A stretch of DNA of 64,000 bases from Paracoccus sp. DMF-8 (GTDB taxonomy: Bacteria; Pseudomonadota; Alphaproteobacteria; Rhodobacterales; Rhodobacteraceae). Shown here one piece after another: positions 8,195 to 19,394 of this stretch. The DNA lies in assembly GCF_029309835.1 (NCBI RefSeq), contig NZ_JARJHL010000014.1:248001-312000 (forward strand). Reading direction: 5' to 3'. The notes under the pieces were generated by a model. That model was not told the DNA's origin and ran no database searches. It saw only the letters and a list, made by a program, of their open reading frames with translations. Each line of letters opens with the position of its first letter. Positions within the stretch are counted from its first letter, which is position 1. The position numbers and the translations under genes are program-made.

Positions 8195-8566
8195 ATGATT
8201 GGCGTGATTGTTTGGAGCAGTGCAGCGAAATTAAAGGCTGTGATCTGGTGCGAGGATCAGGGCGCACTGGCTTATTTACAGGGAAACGACAATATCCTCG
8301 GCGACAATGGCTGGCCCGAAGCCGGTGATATGGTCGAATTGGAAACCGAGGTCCGCAAGGATCTGCGCCACGCATTCAACGTCCGCATTCTGACCGAAGG
8401 CAAGTTTACCGAACTGCCCGAACTTTTGCGTGATCTGGGTGCGACCCCGGCACCTGCGCGCCCTGCCTTGCGGATCGTGTCCTCGCAGGAGCTGCCGGCC
8501 AAGCCCGAAGACGCCGTCAGGGCTCCGACGCTGCTGGCACTGGGTGCCGGTCAGGTCCGTCTTTAG
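8195..8566 (+). CDS. Conserved hypothetical protein (123 aa)
   Basis: ATG 8195 follows AAGGAG at ideal spacing. The N-terminal half (IGVIVWSSAAKLKAVIWCEDQGALAYL, split here only for description) looks like a small beta-barrel, weakly resembling a cold-shock-type fold, and the C-terminal half is Pro/Ala rich. I recall similar short proteins in other Rhodobacterales but no assigned function. It is alone in its transcription unit, with an AT-rich leader upstream and a strong stem-loop downstream. Confidence 0.75.
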   Translation: MIGVIVWSSAAKLKAVIWCEDQGALAYLQGNDNILGDNGWPEAGDMVELETEVRKDLRHAFNVRILTEGKFTELPELLRDLGATPAPARPALRIVSSQELPAKPEDAVRAPTLLALGAGQVRL

Positions 8567-8591
8567 GTTTCCGTTCGGATTGGGGACGGAA

Positions 8592-8615
8592 AATTGACCG
8601 GGTTGCCGGTCAATT
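8592..8615. terminator. Stem-loop between convergent genes
   Basis: A perfect 10-bp stem AATTGACCGG/CCGGTCAATT with loop GTTG lies between the stop of the 123-residue gene and the stop of ilvN. It can serve both strands. No long T run follows on either strand. Confidence 0.6.
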
Positions 8616-8635
8616 CGTGATTTGCGGGTGTTGTG

Positions 8636-9196
8636 TTAATGCCCGCGCGCCAATGCGGCGACACCGGTGCGCGCAACCTCGGTCAGGCCAAGCGGGCGCA
8701 TCAGATCGGCAAAGGCGTCCAGTTTTTCGGATGTGCCGGTCATTTCAAAGACAAAGCTTTCCAGCGTCGAATCGACGACATTGGCGCGAAAGATTTCGGC
8801 GATCCGCAGCGCCTCGACACGCTTGTCTCCCTGACCCTTGACCTTGAAAAGCCCCAGTTCGCGTTCGACGGACGGGCCTTCGACGGTCAGGTCATGGACT
8901 TCGTGAACCGGCACGATCCGGCCAAGCTGCGCCTTGATCTGTTCGATGACCGCAGGCGTGCCGCGCGTCACGATATTGATGCGCGAGCGGTGGCCGGTGT
9001 GATCGACCTCGGCCACGGTCAGGCTGTCGATGTTGTAGCCGCGCCCGGAAAACAGGCCGATGACACGGGCCAGAACCCCGGCCTCGTTATCGACCAGAAC
9101 CGCGAGGGTGTGGCTTTCGATGATCTCGGCATTCGGGTCGCGCAGGTCATAAGCCGAATGGCTGGATGCGCCTTTTTGGATTTTCAGTGCCGCCAT
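8636..9196 (-). CDS. ilvN: Acetolactate synthase small (regulatory) subunit
   Basis: The 186-residue product regulates acetolactate synthase by valine feedback. The ACT domain starts at about residue 28 (HTLAVLVDNEAGVLARVIGLFSGRGYNIDSL) and is followed by the second conserved domain with RNIVTRGT-like and ELGLFKVKG segments. Length is normal for the alphaproteobacterial IlvN/IlvH. It lies 59 bp downstream of ilvI on the same strand, forming the ilvIN operon. Confidence 0.95.
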   Translation of the reverse strand: MAALKIQKGASSHSAYDLRDPNAEIIESHTLAVLVDNEAGVLARVIGLFSGRGYNIDSLTVAEVDHTGHRSRINIVTRGTPAVIEQIKAQLGRIVPVHEVHDLTVEGPSVERELGLFKVKGQGDKRVEALRIAEIFRANVVDSTLESFVFEMTGTSEKLDAFADLMRPLGLTEVARTGVAALARGH

Positions 9197-9255
9197 GATG
9201 GCCCCGTTCCTTGCTGTATTGGTCGAAACGCGAGGGCTGACGCCCCCGCCATGGT

Positions 9256-11010
<1,755 letters not shown>

Positions 11011-11080
11011 GCCCAATCTCCGTTATACTTGCAGATGTTTTTCGCGTTACCGCACTTAGCGGGAAATGCCGCGACGCCGC

Positions 11081-11109
11081 AAGCTATGGGGCTTGTCAGG
11101 CGGGGTCAA
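11081..11109 (-). promoter_or_regulatory. Putative promoter of ilvIN
   Basis: Read on the minus strand there is TTGACC, 17 bp, then TAGCTT, about 71-76 bp upstream of the ilvI start. Further upstream (11140-11173) lies an imperfect AT-rich dyad that could be an operator or the bpt terminator. Confidence 0.4.
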
Positions 11110-11200
11110 TGGGGTCGGACGACAAAAATGACCCTTACCGGCATTTTTGTGAAACTATATTTCAAAAATTGCCATGCCTGCGCAATCAACCCTTGCCGCG

Positions 11201-12010
11201 TCAGTTCTTGCCGGGGGGCAGGGAAATGCGCGCGACCTGTTCGATGATCGGGTCGATCGACAGGGGGTGGATATCGGCATTATGCGATTCCGGATCGCCG
11301 ATCGGCTGCCAGACCCCGCCCTTGTAGATTTCCAGCGCGCCGAAGCGGGCCTTGTAATCCATCTTGCGGCTGCCGGGCACCCAATAGCCCAGATAGACAA
11401 AGGGCAGGCGGGCGGAACGGGCCAGCGCGATATGGTCCAGGATCATATGGCTGCCCAGGCTGCGCGTTTCCGAATCCGGATCGTAGAAGCTGTAGACAAG
11501 GCTCAGCCCGTCATCCAGCACATCGGTCAGGCAGACGGCCAGCAGGTTGTCGCCTGCGTCGCGATATTCCATGACACGGGTGCGGACGGGCGTTTCCTCG
11601 ATCATGGCGGCGAATTCGAAGATATCCATATCGGCCATGCCGCCATCGGCGTGGCGACGGTCCAGATAGCGGCGGAACAGCTCATATTGTTCCTCGGTCG
11701 CCCAGGCGGATGTCGCCAGCCTTTCGACATCCTCATTCCGGCGCGAGATGCGGCGCTGCGTGCGCGAGGGGGCGAAATCGCTGACCCGGATCCGCGCGGA
11801 CATGCAGGCGACACAGCTTTCGCAGCTTGGCCGATACAGGACATTCTGCGAACGCCGAAAGCCCTGACGGGACAGGACGTTGTTCAGCTCGACCGCGCTG
11901 TCGCCGACCAGCGCGGTGAACAGCTTGCGCTCTGCCCGGCCGTGCAGATAGGGGCAGGGCTGCGGCGCGGTCACATAGAATTGCGGAGCATTGGGCAGGT
12001 TGTGCCGCAT
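11201..12010 (-). CDS. bpt: Aspartate/glutamate leucyltransferase (Bpt; arginyltransferase family)
   Basis: The 269-residue product transfers leucine from Leu-tRNA to proteins with N-terminal Asp or Glu, marking them for ClpS/ClpAP (N-end rule). Features are [14 protein letters not shown], the CxxC-type pair in [15 protein letters not shown], and [24 protein letters not shown] near the C-terminus. Its ATG overlaps by one base (TGATG) the stop of a 39-codon ORF, which also supplies an AAAGGGA ribosome site. The family assignment is secure; the Bpt rather than Ate specificity is inferred from bacterial origin. Confidence 0.92.
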   Translation of the reverse strand: MRHNLPNAPQFYVTAPQPCPYLHGRAERKLFTALVGDSAVELNNVLSRQGFRRSQNVLYRPSCESCVACMSARIRVSDFAPSRTQRRISRRNEDVERLATSAWATEEQYELFRRYLDRRHADGGMADMDIFEFAAMIEETPVRTRVMEYRDAGDNLLAVCLTDVLDDGLSLVYSFYDPDSETRSLGSHMILDHIALARSARLPFVYLGYWVPGSRKMDYKARFGALEIYKGGVWQPIGDPESHNADIHPLSIDPIIEQVARISLPPGKN

Positions 12011-12129
12011 CAGGCCCGGTCCCTTTCAGATCGTTCCGGCATGCGCGCGCAACGCCGCCGCAGACCTGCGCCGCGCTGGGCTGACAGGTCGCCTTCGGGC
12101 CAACGGGACAGGTGCAGATTATCGCTCAT
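12010..12129 (-). CDS. Possible 39-aa leader ORF coupled to bpt
   Basis: ATG 12129 opens a frame of 39 residues starting [13 protein letters not shown] and ending with TGA that shares one base with the bpt ATG. The start resembles that of RDD-family proteins I recall upstream of bpt in relatives, but no transmembrane part follows. It could be a deletion remnant or a real small protein. No good ribosome site precedes it, so support is modest. Confidence 0.3.
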   Translation of the reverse strand: MSDNLHLSRWPEGDLSAQRGAGLRRRCARMPERSERDRA

Positions 12130-12286
12130 TGCGTCTTGACCGGCTGCGGAACGGAATAAACTGTGGGCTTGGCGCAGAGCGTAGCAACAGATCCGTGACA
12201 GGCCAAGCGCGGAAACCGGTGTCGGGGGTGCGAAATGCGGTGCCTTTGATGATTGAAACCGCCAGATGCCGCACTAGGGTAGCGCC

Positions 12287-15109
12287 ATGAGCCTTGCAGA
12301 CGATATCACCCGCCTTCCGATTCCCCTTGATCCGCAGCGTGGCCAGATCGCGCTGGATACGCTTGGGCTGGCGCCGGGTGCGGCGGCCGATCTGATCCGG
12401 GGGACAGCGGGGTGCAGCCCCTATCTGGCCGGTCTGATCGAACGCGAGGCCGAATGGCTGGCCGCGACCCTGATGCGGTCCGACCTGTTCCCGGCCGCGA
12501 TCGTCGGGGACGAAACGGCTGATTTCGCGGATCTTTCCCCCGACGCCCTGTCGCCGGCGCTGCGTCGCGCCAAGGGCCGCGTTGCGCTGATCACCGCGCT
12601 GGCCGATCTGGGTGGCGTCTGGACGCTCGAACAAGTGACGGGGGCGCTGACCGATCTGGCGGACCGGGCGACCGATCTGGCGCTGCGCGCCCATATCGGG
12701 ACCGAGATCGCGCGCGGCAAACTGCCGCCCACGCAGGCGGATGCGGGGGGGATCATTGCGCTGGCCATGGGCAAGATGGGCGCGGCCGAACTGAACTACA
12801 GTTCCGACATCGACCTGATCATCCTTTGCGATGACAGCGCCTATGATCCCGCCGACCAGCACGAGGCCCGCGCTGCCCTGATCCGCGCGGTCCGCAAGGC
12901 CGTCGGGACGCTGTCGGACAACACCGCCCAGGGCTATGTTTTCCGCACGGATCTGCGCCTGCGCCCCGATGCCTCGGTCACGCCGGTCTGCATTTCGGCC
13001 AGCGCCGCGCTTGGCTATTACGAAGCCGAGGGCCGCACCCGGGAACGCAGCGCCTATATCAAGGCACGGCCTTGCGCCGGAGATCTGGCGGCGGGGCAGC
13101 GGTTTCTGGATGAATTGCGCCCCTTTGTCTGGCGCCGCCATCTGGATTTCGCCACCATCGAGGATGCCCATGACATGCGCAGGCGTATCCGCGAACACAA
13201 GGGCCTGCAGGGGCGGTTGACCGTGCCGGGCCATAACATGAAGCTCGGCCCCGGCGGGATCCGCGAAATCGAATTCTTTACCCAGACCCGGCAGCTGATC
13301 GCGGGCAGGCGCGATCCCGACCTGCGTGTCCGGGGCACCGTCGAAGGTTTGGCCCGGCTTGCGGAAAAAGGCTGGATCCCGCCCGAGGTCGCGACCGAGC
13401 TGACCCAACATTATCGCCTGCACCGCGAGGTCGAACATCGCGTGCAGATGGTGAATGACGCGCAAACGCACAGCATTCCGGCAAATCCGGAGGGGATCGA
13501 TACGATTGCCCGTCTGATGGGCGCTGCGGATACCGCCGCCTGGCAAGGCGACCTGCAGGCGCGGCTTGAACGTGTCGAAACCCTGACCAGCGATTTTTTC
13601 GCGCCATCGGAGCGTCAGCAGCGCCCCGATCTGCCACCCGAGGCCGAGGCGATCGCCGCCCGCTGGCCGGATTATCCCGCGCTGCGCTCGCAACGCGCCC
13701 AGCAGATTTTCGGGCGCATCGGATCGGATCTGCTGACGCGCATGACCCGCGCCGCCGATCCGCTGAACGCCCTGAGCCATTTCGACGCCTTTCTGGCCGG
13801 GTTGCCTGCCGGTGTTCAGCTTTTTTCGCTGTTCGAGGCGAACCCCCAGCTGGTCGATCTGATCGTCGATATCTGCGGCACCGCGCCCGGTCTGGCCAGC
13901 TATTCCTCGCGCCACCCCGAGGTGCTGGATGCGGTTCTGGGCGGTAGTTTCTTTGCCGAATGGCCGGGGCCGAACGGCCTTCGCCAGATGCTGCAGCATC
14001 AGTTGGATACCGTCATGGCGGCGGCCGATGGCGGATATGAACGCGCGCTGGATACGGCGCGGCGCTGGGCGCATGAATGGCAGTTCCGCACCGGCGTCCA
14101 CCATCTGCGCGCGCTGATCGGTGCGGATGAGGCCGGTCAGCAATACGCCGATATCGCCGATGCGGTTCTGGGGGCGCTGTTTCCGCTGGTCGCAGGTGAA
14201 TTCGCGCGGCGACATGGCGCAGCCCCCGGTCGCGGTGCCGTGCTGATCGGCATGGGCTCGCTGGGGGCGCGGCTTTTGAATGCGGGTTCGGATCTGGACC
14301 TGATCGTGATCTATGACAGTGCCGGACAGGAAAGCTCTGACGGGCAAAAGCCCCTGGCCGCGCGTCCTTATTATGCACGCCTGACGCAGGCCATGATCAC
14401 GGCGGTATCGGCGCCGACGGCCGCGGGGCGGCTGTTCGAGGTCGATATGCGCCTGCGGCCCTCGGGGCGGCAGGGGCCGGTTGCGACCTCGGTCCAGTCG
14501 TTTCGCGATTATCAGATGACCGAGGCCTGGACTCGGGAACATCTGGCCCTGACCCGCGCCCGTATTGTCGCAAGCTGCGGCGATGGCGGCGCCGATCTGG
14601 CCCGTGATGTCGAAGCCTTGCGGATCAAGGTTCTGGGCGCGCGTGGGCAGGACGAACGCGTCCTGCCCGATCTGGCCGAGATGCGCGCCCGGATCTTTGC
14701 CGCCAAGGGCTCGGACGGGAAATGGGATGCCGGGACCGGTCGCGGACGTCTGCAGGATATCGAGCTTTTCGCCCAATCCCTTGCCCTGCGTGCGGCATCG
14801 CCGGTGCGGGGCGCGGCGGCGCAGCTGCGCGCCGGACAGCGCGCGGGGCTGATCTCCGCCGAAGATGCCCGCAACCTTGCATCGGCCCATCGGTTGCTGT
14901 GGAACATTCACGGCACTGGGCGCCTTCTGGGCGAAAAGCGGGTGGATTTCGACGATCTGGGACAGGCCGGGCGTGACTTTCTGCTGCGCGAAAGCGGTGC
15001 GGACAGTGTTTCGGATCTTGCGAAAGCCTTTGATGATACCGTCGAAAAATCCGCCGCCATCATCGAGAAGGCGCTTGGCCAGGTTGCCGAACCTGCGGGG
15101 CAGCCCTAG
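12287..15109 (+). CDS. glnE: Bifunctional glutamine synthetase adenylyltransferase/deadenylyltransferase
   Basis: The 940-residue product adds and removes AMP on glutamine synthetase under control of PII, tuning nitrogen assimilation. Two nucleotidyltransferase domains are visible. The first, near residue 160, has AMGKMGAAELNYSSDIDLI. The second, near residue 650, has IGMGSLGARLLNAGSDLDLI, each with the paired Asp metal ligands. A helical linker lies between them. Length is normal. It stands alone, divergent from bpt and convergent with the glycosyltransferase gene. Confidence 0.95.
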   Translation: MSLADDITRLPIPLDPQRGQIALDTLGLAPGAAADLIRGTAGCSPYLAGLIEREAEWLAATLMRSDLFPAAIVGDETADFADLSPDALSPALRRAKGRVALITALADLGGVWTLEQVTGALTDLADRATDLALRAHIGTEIARGKLPPTQADAGGIIALAMGKMGAAELNYSSDIDLIILCDDSAYDPADQHEARAALIRAVRKAVGTLSDNTAQGYVFRTDLRLRPDASVTPVCISASAALGYYEAEGRTRERSAYIKARPCAGDLAAGQRFLDELRPFVWRRHLDFATIEDAHDMRRRIREHKGLQGRLTVPGHNMKLGPGGIREIEFFTQTRQLIAGRRDPDLRVRGTVEGLARLAEKGWIPPEVATELTQHYRLHREVEHRVQMVNDAQTHSIPANPEGIDTIARLMGAADTAAWQGDLQARLERVETLTSDFFAPSERQQRPDLPPEAEAIAARWPDYPALRSQRAQQIFGRIGSDLLTRMTRAADPLNALSHFDAFLAGLPAGVQLFSLFEANPQLVDLIVDICGTAPGLASYSSRHPEVLDAVLGGSFFAEWPGPNGLRQMLQHQLDTVMAAADGGYERALDTARRWAHEWQFRTGVHHLRALIGADEAGQQYADIADAVLGALFPLVAGEFARRHGAAPGRGAVLIGMGSLGARLLNAGSDLDLIVIYDSAGQESSDGQKPLAARPYYARLTQAMITAVSAPTAAGRLFEVDMRLRPSGRQGPVATSVQSFRDYQMTEAWTREHLALTRARIVASCGDGGADLARDVEALRIKVLGARGQDERVLPDLAEMRARIFAAKGSDGKWDAGTGRGRLQDIELFAQSLALRAASPVRGAAAQLRAGQRAGLISAEDARNLASAHRLLWNIHGTGRLLGEKRVDFDDLGQAGRDFLLRESGADSVSDLAKAFDDTVEKSAAIIEKALGQVAEPAGQP

Positions 15110-15114
15110 GGGCG

Positions 15115-15159
15115 CCGTGGCGGAGGGCGGTTGACCGTTCGGGGTGGATAAAGCCACGG
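15115..15159. terminator. Weak stem-loop between glnE and the glycosyltransferase gene
   Basis: CCGTGGC (15115-15121) pairs with GCCACGG (15153-15159) across a long loop, in the 55-bp gap between convergent stops. There is no T run, so this is a low-confidence call. Confidence 0.25.
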
Positions 15160-15164
15160 TCTGC

Positions 15165-17259
15165 CTAGCCGACATGCCCCAGAACCGGGATCTGTTTCTT
15201 GTCCCCTTGGACATGGCCGGGCTGCGTGGGCTGGACCTGATCTGCGGCGATATATTGATAGCGCGCCGGGACCGTGGCAGGGGGCTGAGCCTCGGCCTCG
15301 CTGGTCGCGTCATAGATGCCGTGCGCGGTCTTGTCCCAGTAAAAGGGACGGGTCACCACCTCATAGATCGCCTTCCATCCAGCCAGACAGCCCAGTGGAA
15401 AGTAGAAATGCAGGCTGGGCACCCACAGGCGCAGGTGGCGATGTTCCGGCCCGCGCACCGCCCAACCCGCGACGATGATGTTCAGGATCTCTGACGCGAC
15501 GAACAGGCCGAACAGGGCGGGAACCGCCGCGCCCTCCCATATGCCGCCCAAGGGTTCACGCAGGGGGTGGAAGAGGCCAAGGCTGAGCAGCCAGAAGCTC
15601 CACAACACGGGGGCCAGCAGATATTGCGAGATGGTGCCCAGAAACTGGATCTGAAAGGCCAGAAAGCGGCGCGGGCCAAGATCGCGCCACAGCGCCACGG
15701 GATCGCGCATATGAACGCCCCAGGTCATCGCATAACCCTTGAGCCAGCGCGAGCGTTGCCGGATCCAGGGCAGGGCGCGGCAATTCGCCTCTTCGTGGGT
15801 GATGGTGTCGATCATCTCGGTCCGCCAGCCGCGACGGGCCAGGCGGACGCCCAGATCGGCATCCTCGGTCACGTTCCACGCATCCCAGCACCCCACGGCT
15901 TCCAGCGCGTGGCGGCGGAAGAACAGGGTGGTGCCCCCAAGCGGCACGACCAGCCCAAGCCTCGCCACGCCCAGCAGGTTGGCGCGGAACCTGGACGCAT
16001 ATTCGATGGTGAAACAGCGGGCCAGCCAGTTCGTGCGCGGGTTGTAATAATCCAGAATCCCCTGCACGCAGGCGACATCGGGGGCGGCAAAGTGGAAATG
16101 CCGGGCGACCTTGTGCAACTGGTCGGGTTCGGGCCGGTCTTCGGCGTCCCAGACCCCGACGATCTGGCCACGGCAGAAATTCAGCGCATAATTCAGGGCG
16201 CGCGGCTTGGTCTTGATCGGGCCGTCGGGCACCTTGACGACGCGGATCCAGCGGGGAAGCCTCGGCATCTTCCAGCGCCTCGCAGGTGATGCGGTCGGTT
16301 TCCTCGACCACCAGCAGGATATCGGTCAATTCGCGCGGATAGGTCAGCCGTGACAGACGGCCGATCAGACGGTCCGCGATATCCGATCCGGCAAACAGCG
16401 GCACCATCACCGAAATCACCGGCAAGGCAGCGGCCATATCGCGACCGGCATGATCCGGGACCGGGTCCGAGGCACTGCGCAGTACCTTGAGAAAGGCCGC
16501 AAGCTTCAGCCCCATGGTCGCGATCAGGGTCAGCACCGCCCAGAAGGTCAGCAGGCTGAAGACCGCGAGCGGGGCCAGCGCCAGCCCCACAGCCATCGCC
16601 GCCATGCCCAGCAAGGCCAGCCGCGTCGCCAGCCCCTTGCTTTGCGTCCGGCAGCTTTCGCGGGCGGGCACGCGGGTTTCGGCGGTGCGGATCAGCGCGG
16701 TCCGTCGCGTGCCCAGAATCGCGTCGGACATGTCGGTTTCGGAACATAGCAGCATGCGGATATGGCCGAATTCGGCGGGCAGGCGCGGCTGTAACCGGGC
16801 GAATTCCTCGGGGCGCGAGGTCGCGACCCATGTCACGCCACCGACCCGGCGCCAGGGCACGATGCCATGAGTCAGGCAGAAGTCGGCGCCCGCCTTGTCG
16901 ATCAGGCGGGGATCGGGGGGCATGCGGGCCAGATCCAGCCGCGTCGTGCGCCACTGCCGGGTCAGGGCGCGGGTCAGCGCGTCTTCGGTCACCCAGCCAT
17001 GGGCCAGCAGGATTTCCCCAAGCGGCACGGTCTGCCGCTTGCGCATGACCAGCGCCTTCAGCAGGTTGCGCTGTTCGACAGCATCGTCTTCGATCAGGAT
17101 CTGGCCAAGCGGGCGCTGGTCACGGCTGTCGATGACCGGGTGCGGATCGGGCAGCGGGGCGGACTGGTCCGGTCGCGAATCATCGCGATTCTGAGGGACC
17201 AGCCGCAGCCGGACCTGAGCGGGTTCCGTCGATTTCTGGGCAACGCTGATGGCGGACAT
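15165..17259 (-). pseudogene. MshEN-type N-domain plus processive glycosyltransferase family 2 (NfrB-like), frameshifted
   Basis: The first frame (ATG 17259) encodes an MshEN/GspE N-terminal-like domain at about residues 50-180 (LGEILLAHGWVTEDALTRAL), two membrane segments near 215-260 and the start of a GT2 domain. It leaves frame near 16251-16262, at a CCCC run on the coding strand. The other frame continues with KTKPRALNYAL, the DAED metal site, VTEDADLGVRLARRGW and QRSRW, then several membrane segments, ending at 15165. Removing one C restores a single product of about 697 residues. All D,D,D,QxxRW motifs of processive synthases are present. The polymer is unknown. The layout recalls NfrB of E. 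coli. Confidence 0.75.
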
Positions 17260-17363
17260 GGGCGATTTCCATCTGGAACTTTCGCCCTGTCTGGCATGGT
17301 CGGGGTTAAAATCGCGTTAATGCCGGGCCGGTGTTGAAAAACCAGGGGCCTGGCGTCGTCGCG

Positions 17364-18515
17364 TCACGCGCGGCGCGCGCGCATCGCGTCGGCAAAGCGC
17401 GTGAACAGATGGGCGCTGTCTTGCGGGCCGGGGCTGGCTTCGGGGTGGTATTGGACCGAAAACACCGGCTTGTCGGCAATGCGCAGCCCGCAGTTCGAGC
17501 CGTCGAACAGGCTGACATGGGTTTCGATCACGCCTTCGGGCAGGGTCTGGGCATCGACCGCGAAACCGTGGTTCATCGAGGTGATTTCGACCTTGCCGCT
17601 TTCGACATCCTTGACCGGGTGGTTCGCGCCGTGATGACCGTGGTTCATCTTGATCGTCCTGGCGCCAAGCGCCAACGCAAGCATCTGATGGCCAAGGCAA
17701 ATCCCGAAGATCGGCAGGTCGCGGTCCAGGAGCTCGCGGATCATCGGCACGGCATAGACGCCGGTCGCGGCCGGGTCGCCGGGGCCGTTCGACAGAAACA
17801 CGCCTTCGGGTTCGCGGGCCAGAATCTCATCGGCGGTGGCGGTGGCGGGCAGGACCGTCACCTCGGCCCCGGTCGCGGCCAGCGAGCGCAGGATATTGCG
17901 TTTCGCGCCATAATCGACGGCAACCACGCGGAACGGCCTGCTGGTTTCCGGCGTCACGAATGTGCCCGGCCATGCCCAGGTGCCTTCGGTCCAGTTATAG
18001 CTTTGAGCGCAGGTCACCTCTTTGGCGAGGTCCAGACCGACCAGACCCTGCCATTCGCGGGCGCGGGCGACCAGTGCGGCGATGTCGAAATTGCCCGAGG
18101 GGTCATGCGCCAGAACGACATGCGGCGCGCCCTGCTGGCGGATCGCGCGGGTCAGGCGGCGGGTGTCGATACCGCCGATGCCGATGCGGCCGCGCTTTTC
18201 CATCCACGCGACCAGATCGGCGCTGGCACGCCAGTTCGACGGCTCGGTCGGGTCCCATTTCACCACGATGCCGGGGGCGACAGGCTCGGCGGCTTCGTCA
18301 TCCTGCGCCGTGACGCCGGTGTTGCCGATATGGGGGAAGGTAAAGGTCACGACCTGACTTGCATAGGACGGGTCGGTCATGATTTCCTGATAGCCGGTCA
18401 TCGCGGTGTTGAAGACCAGCTCGGCGACCACTTCGCCGGTGGCGCCGAAGCCCCGGCCATAGAAAACGCTTCCGTCAGCCAGTGCAAGACATGCGGTCGG
18501 TTTCTGTGCCATCAT
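17364..18515 (-). CDS. carA: Carbamoyl-phosphate synthase small subunit (glutaminase)
   Basis: The 383-residue product hydrolyses glutamine and passes ammonia to CarB, feeding arginine and pyrimidine synthesis. The N-terminal domain has ELVFNTAMTGYQEIMTDPSYA and the IGGIDTRRLTR segment. The class I glutaminase has the catalytic Cys in FGICLGHQM and the His/Glu pair in QYHPEASPGP. Length is normal. carB is not adjacent in this window. The gene is divergent from yqeY, with 161 bp between starts. Confidence 0.96.
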   Translation of the reverse strand: MMAQKPTACLALADGSVFYGRGFGATGEVVAELVFNTAMTGYQEIMTDPSYASQVVTFTFPHIGNTGVTAQDDEAAEPVAPGIVVKWDPTEPSNWRASADLVAWMEKRGRIGIGGIDTRRLTRAIRQQGAPHVVLAHDPSGNFDIAALVARAREWQGLVGLDLAKEVTCAQSYNWTEGTWAWPGTFVTPETSRPFRVVAVDYGAKRNILRSLAATGAEVTVLPATATADEILAREPEGVFLSNGPGDPAATGVYAVPMIRELLDRDLPIFGICLGHQMLALALGARTIKMNHGHHGANHPVKDVESGKVEITSMNHGFAVDAQTLPEGVIETHVSLFDGSNCGLRIADKPVFSVQYHPEASPGPQDSAHLFTRFADAMRARRA

Positions 18516-18676
18516 CGCTCTCCGGGTAAATCGGCCGGAACCTAGGGGTCGGGGGCGGGGGCGTCAAGGCTCTGATTGCCGCGTGACGGGTTGCATGTGG
18601 AACTTTGCGACCGGGTCCGGGTTGACGCATCGCGGCGGTGCGGGCACAGACGCGCTGATCTGTCAGAGAGGAAGCC

Positions 18677-19141
18677 ATGGAACTTCGCGAACGCATCCAA
18701 GCGGATACGAAAGAGGCGATGAAAAGCAAGGACACGGCGCGGCTGTCGACGCTGCGGCTGATCAGTGCCGCGATCAAGGATCGCGAGATTGCCGCGCGTT
18801 CCGAACGGCCCGAACATCCCGGCCTGAACGATGGCGACCTGATCGCGATTCTGTCCAAGATGGTCAAGCAGCGTCAGGAATCGGCCCGTGCCTATGAAGA
18901 GGGCGGGCGGCTGGAACTGGCCGAAAAAGAGGCCGCGGAAATCGGGATCATCCAGGATTACCTGCCGCGTCAGCTGGCAGAGGATGAAGTCCGCGCGGCC
19001 ATCGACAAGGTCATCAAGGAACTGGGCGCGTCCTCGGTCCGCGACATGGGCCGGGTGATGGGCGAATTGCGGGGCCGTTTCGCGGGCCAGATGGATTTCG
19101 GCGCGGTCGGCCCGATGATCAAGGACAGGTTGATGTCATGA
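18677..19141 (+). CDS. GatB/YqeY domain-containing protein
   Basis: The 154-residue protein belongs to the YqeY family, related to the tail domain of the GatB amidotransferase subunit that contacts tRNA. It begins MELRERIQADTKEAMKSKD and contains EIGIIQDYLPRQL and the GRVMGELRGRFAGQMDFG tail motif. Its cellular role is not settled. ATG 18677 follows a GAGGAAG ribosome site, and the stop overlaps the next start (ATGA). Confidence 0.92.
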   Translation: MELRERIQADTKEAMKSKDTARLSTLRLISAAIKDREIAARSERPEHPGLNDGDLIAILSKMVKQRQESARAYEEGGRLELAEKEAAEIGIIQDYLPRQLAEDEVRAAIDKVIKELGASSVRDMGRVMGELRGRFAGQMDFGAVGPMIKDRLMS

Positions 19142-19332
19142 AAGCCGTCAGCCGCGCCCAGCAACGTGCCGCAGGTGCCGCGCTATCCGCCAAGCGCGGC
19201 GAGACGAAACCTGCCGATCTGATTGGCGCGTCCAAAGAGATGTTCGATCAGATGAGCGAGGCAGAACTGGAAGATCTGGCCTCGACCAGTCTGGACGGCC
19301 TGCCCGAACATGTCGACAAGGCCGGGGAATAG
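19138..19332 (+). CDS. DUF3008 family small protein
   Basis: The 64-residue product begins MKAVSRAQQRAAGAALSAKRG and contains the family pattern SKEMFDQMSEAELEDLAST. The first half is basic and the second acidic. The function is unknown. It is translationally coupled to yqeY by an ATGA overlap and is followed by a stem-loop with five T. Confidence 0.85.
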   Translation: MKAVSRAQQRAAGAALSAKRGETKPADLIGASKEMFDQMSEAELEDLASTSLDGLPEHVDKAGE

Positions 19333-19357
19333 GGGCCTTTATCCCTGACGCATATGG

Positions 19358-19384
19358 GCCTGCCGGTGATCCGGCGGGCTTTTT
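19358..19384 (+). terminator. Rho-independent terminator of yqeY-DUF3008
   Basis: GCCTGCCGG, loop TGAT, CCGGCGGGC, followed by TTTTT. There is one mismatch in the nine-pair stem. Confidence 0.75.
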
Positions 19385-19394
19385 CATGGGTGGT

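Noticed and set aside
12119..15313. Open frame of over 1000 codons on the minus strand opposite glnE
   Set aside because: It is an antisense shadow of glnE caused by high GC. Its product is a repetitive Arg/Gly/Gln-rich sequence with no domain, while glnE is certain.
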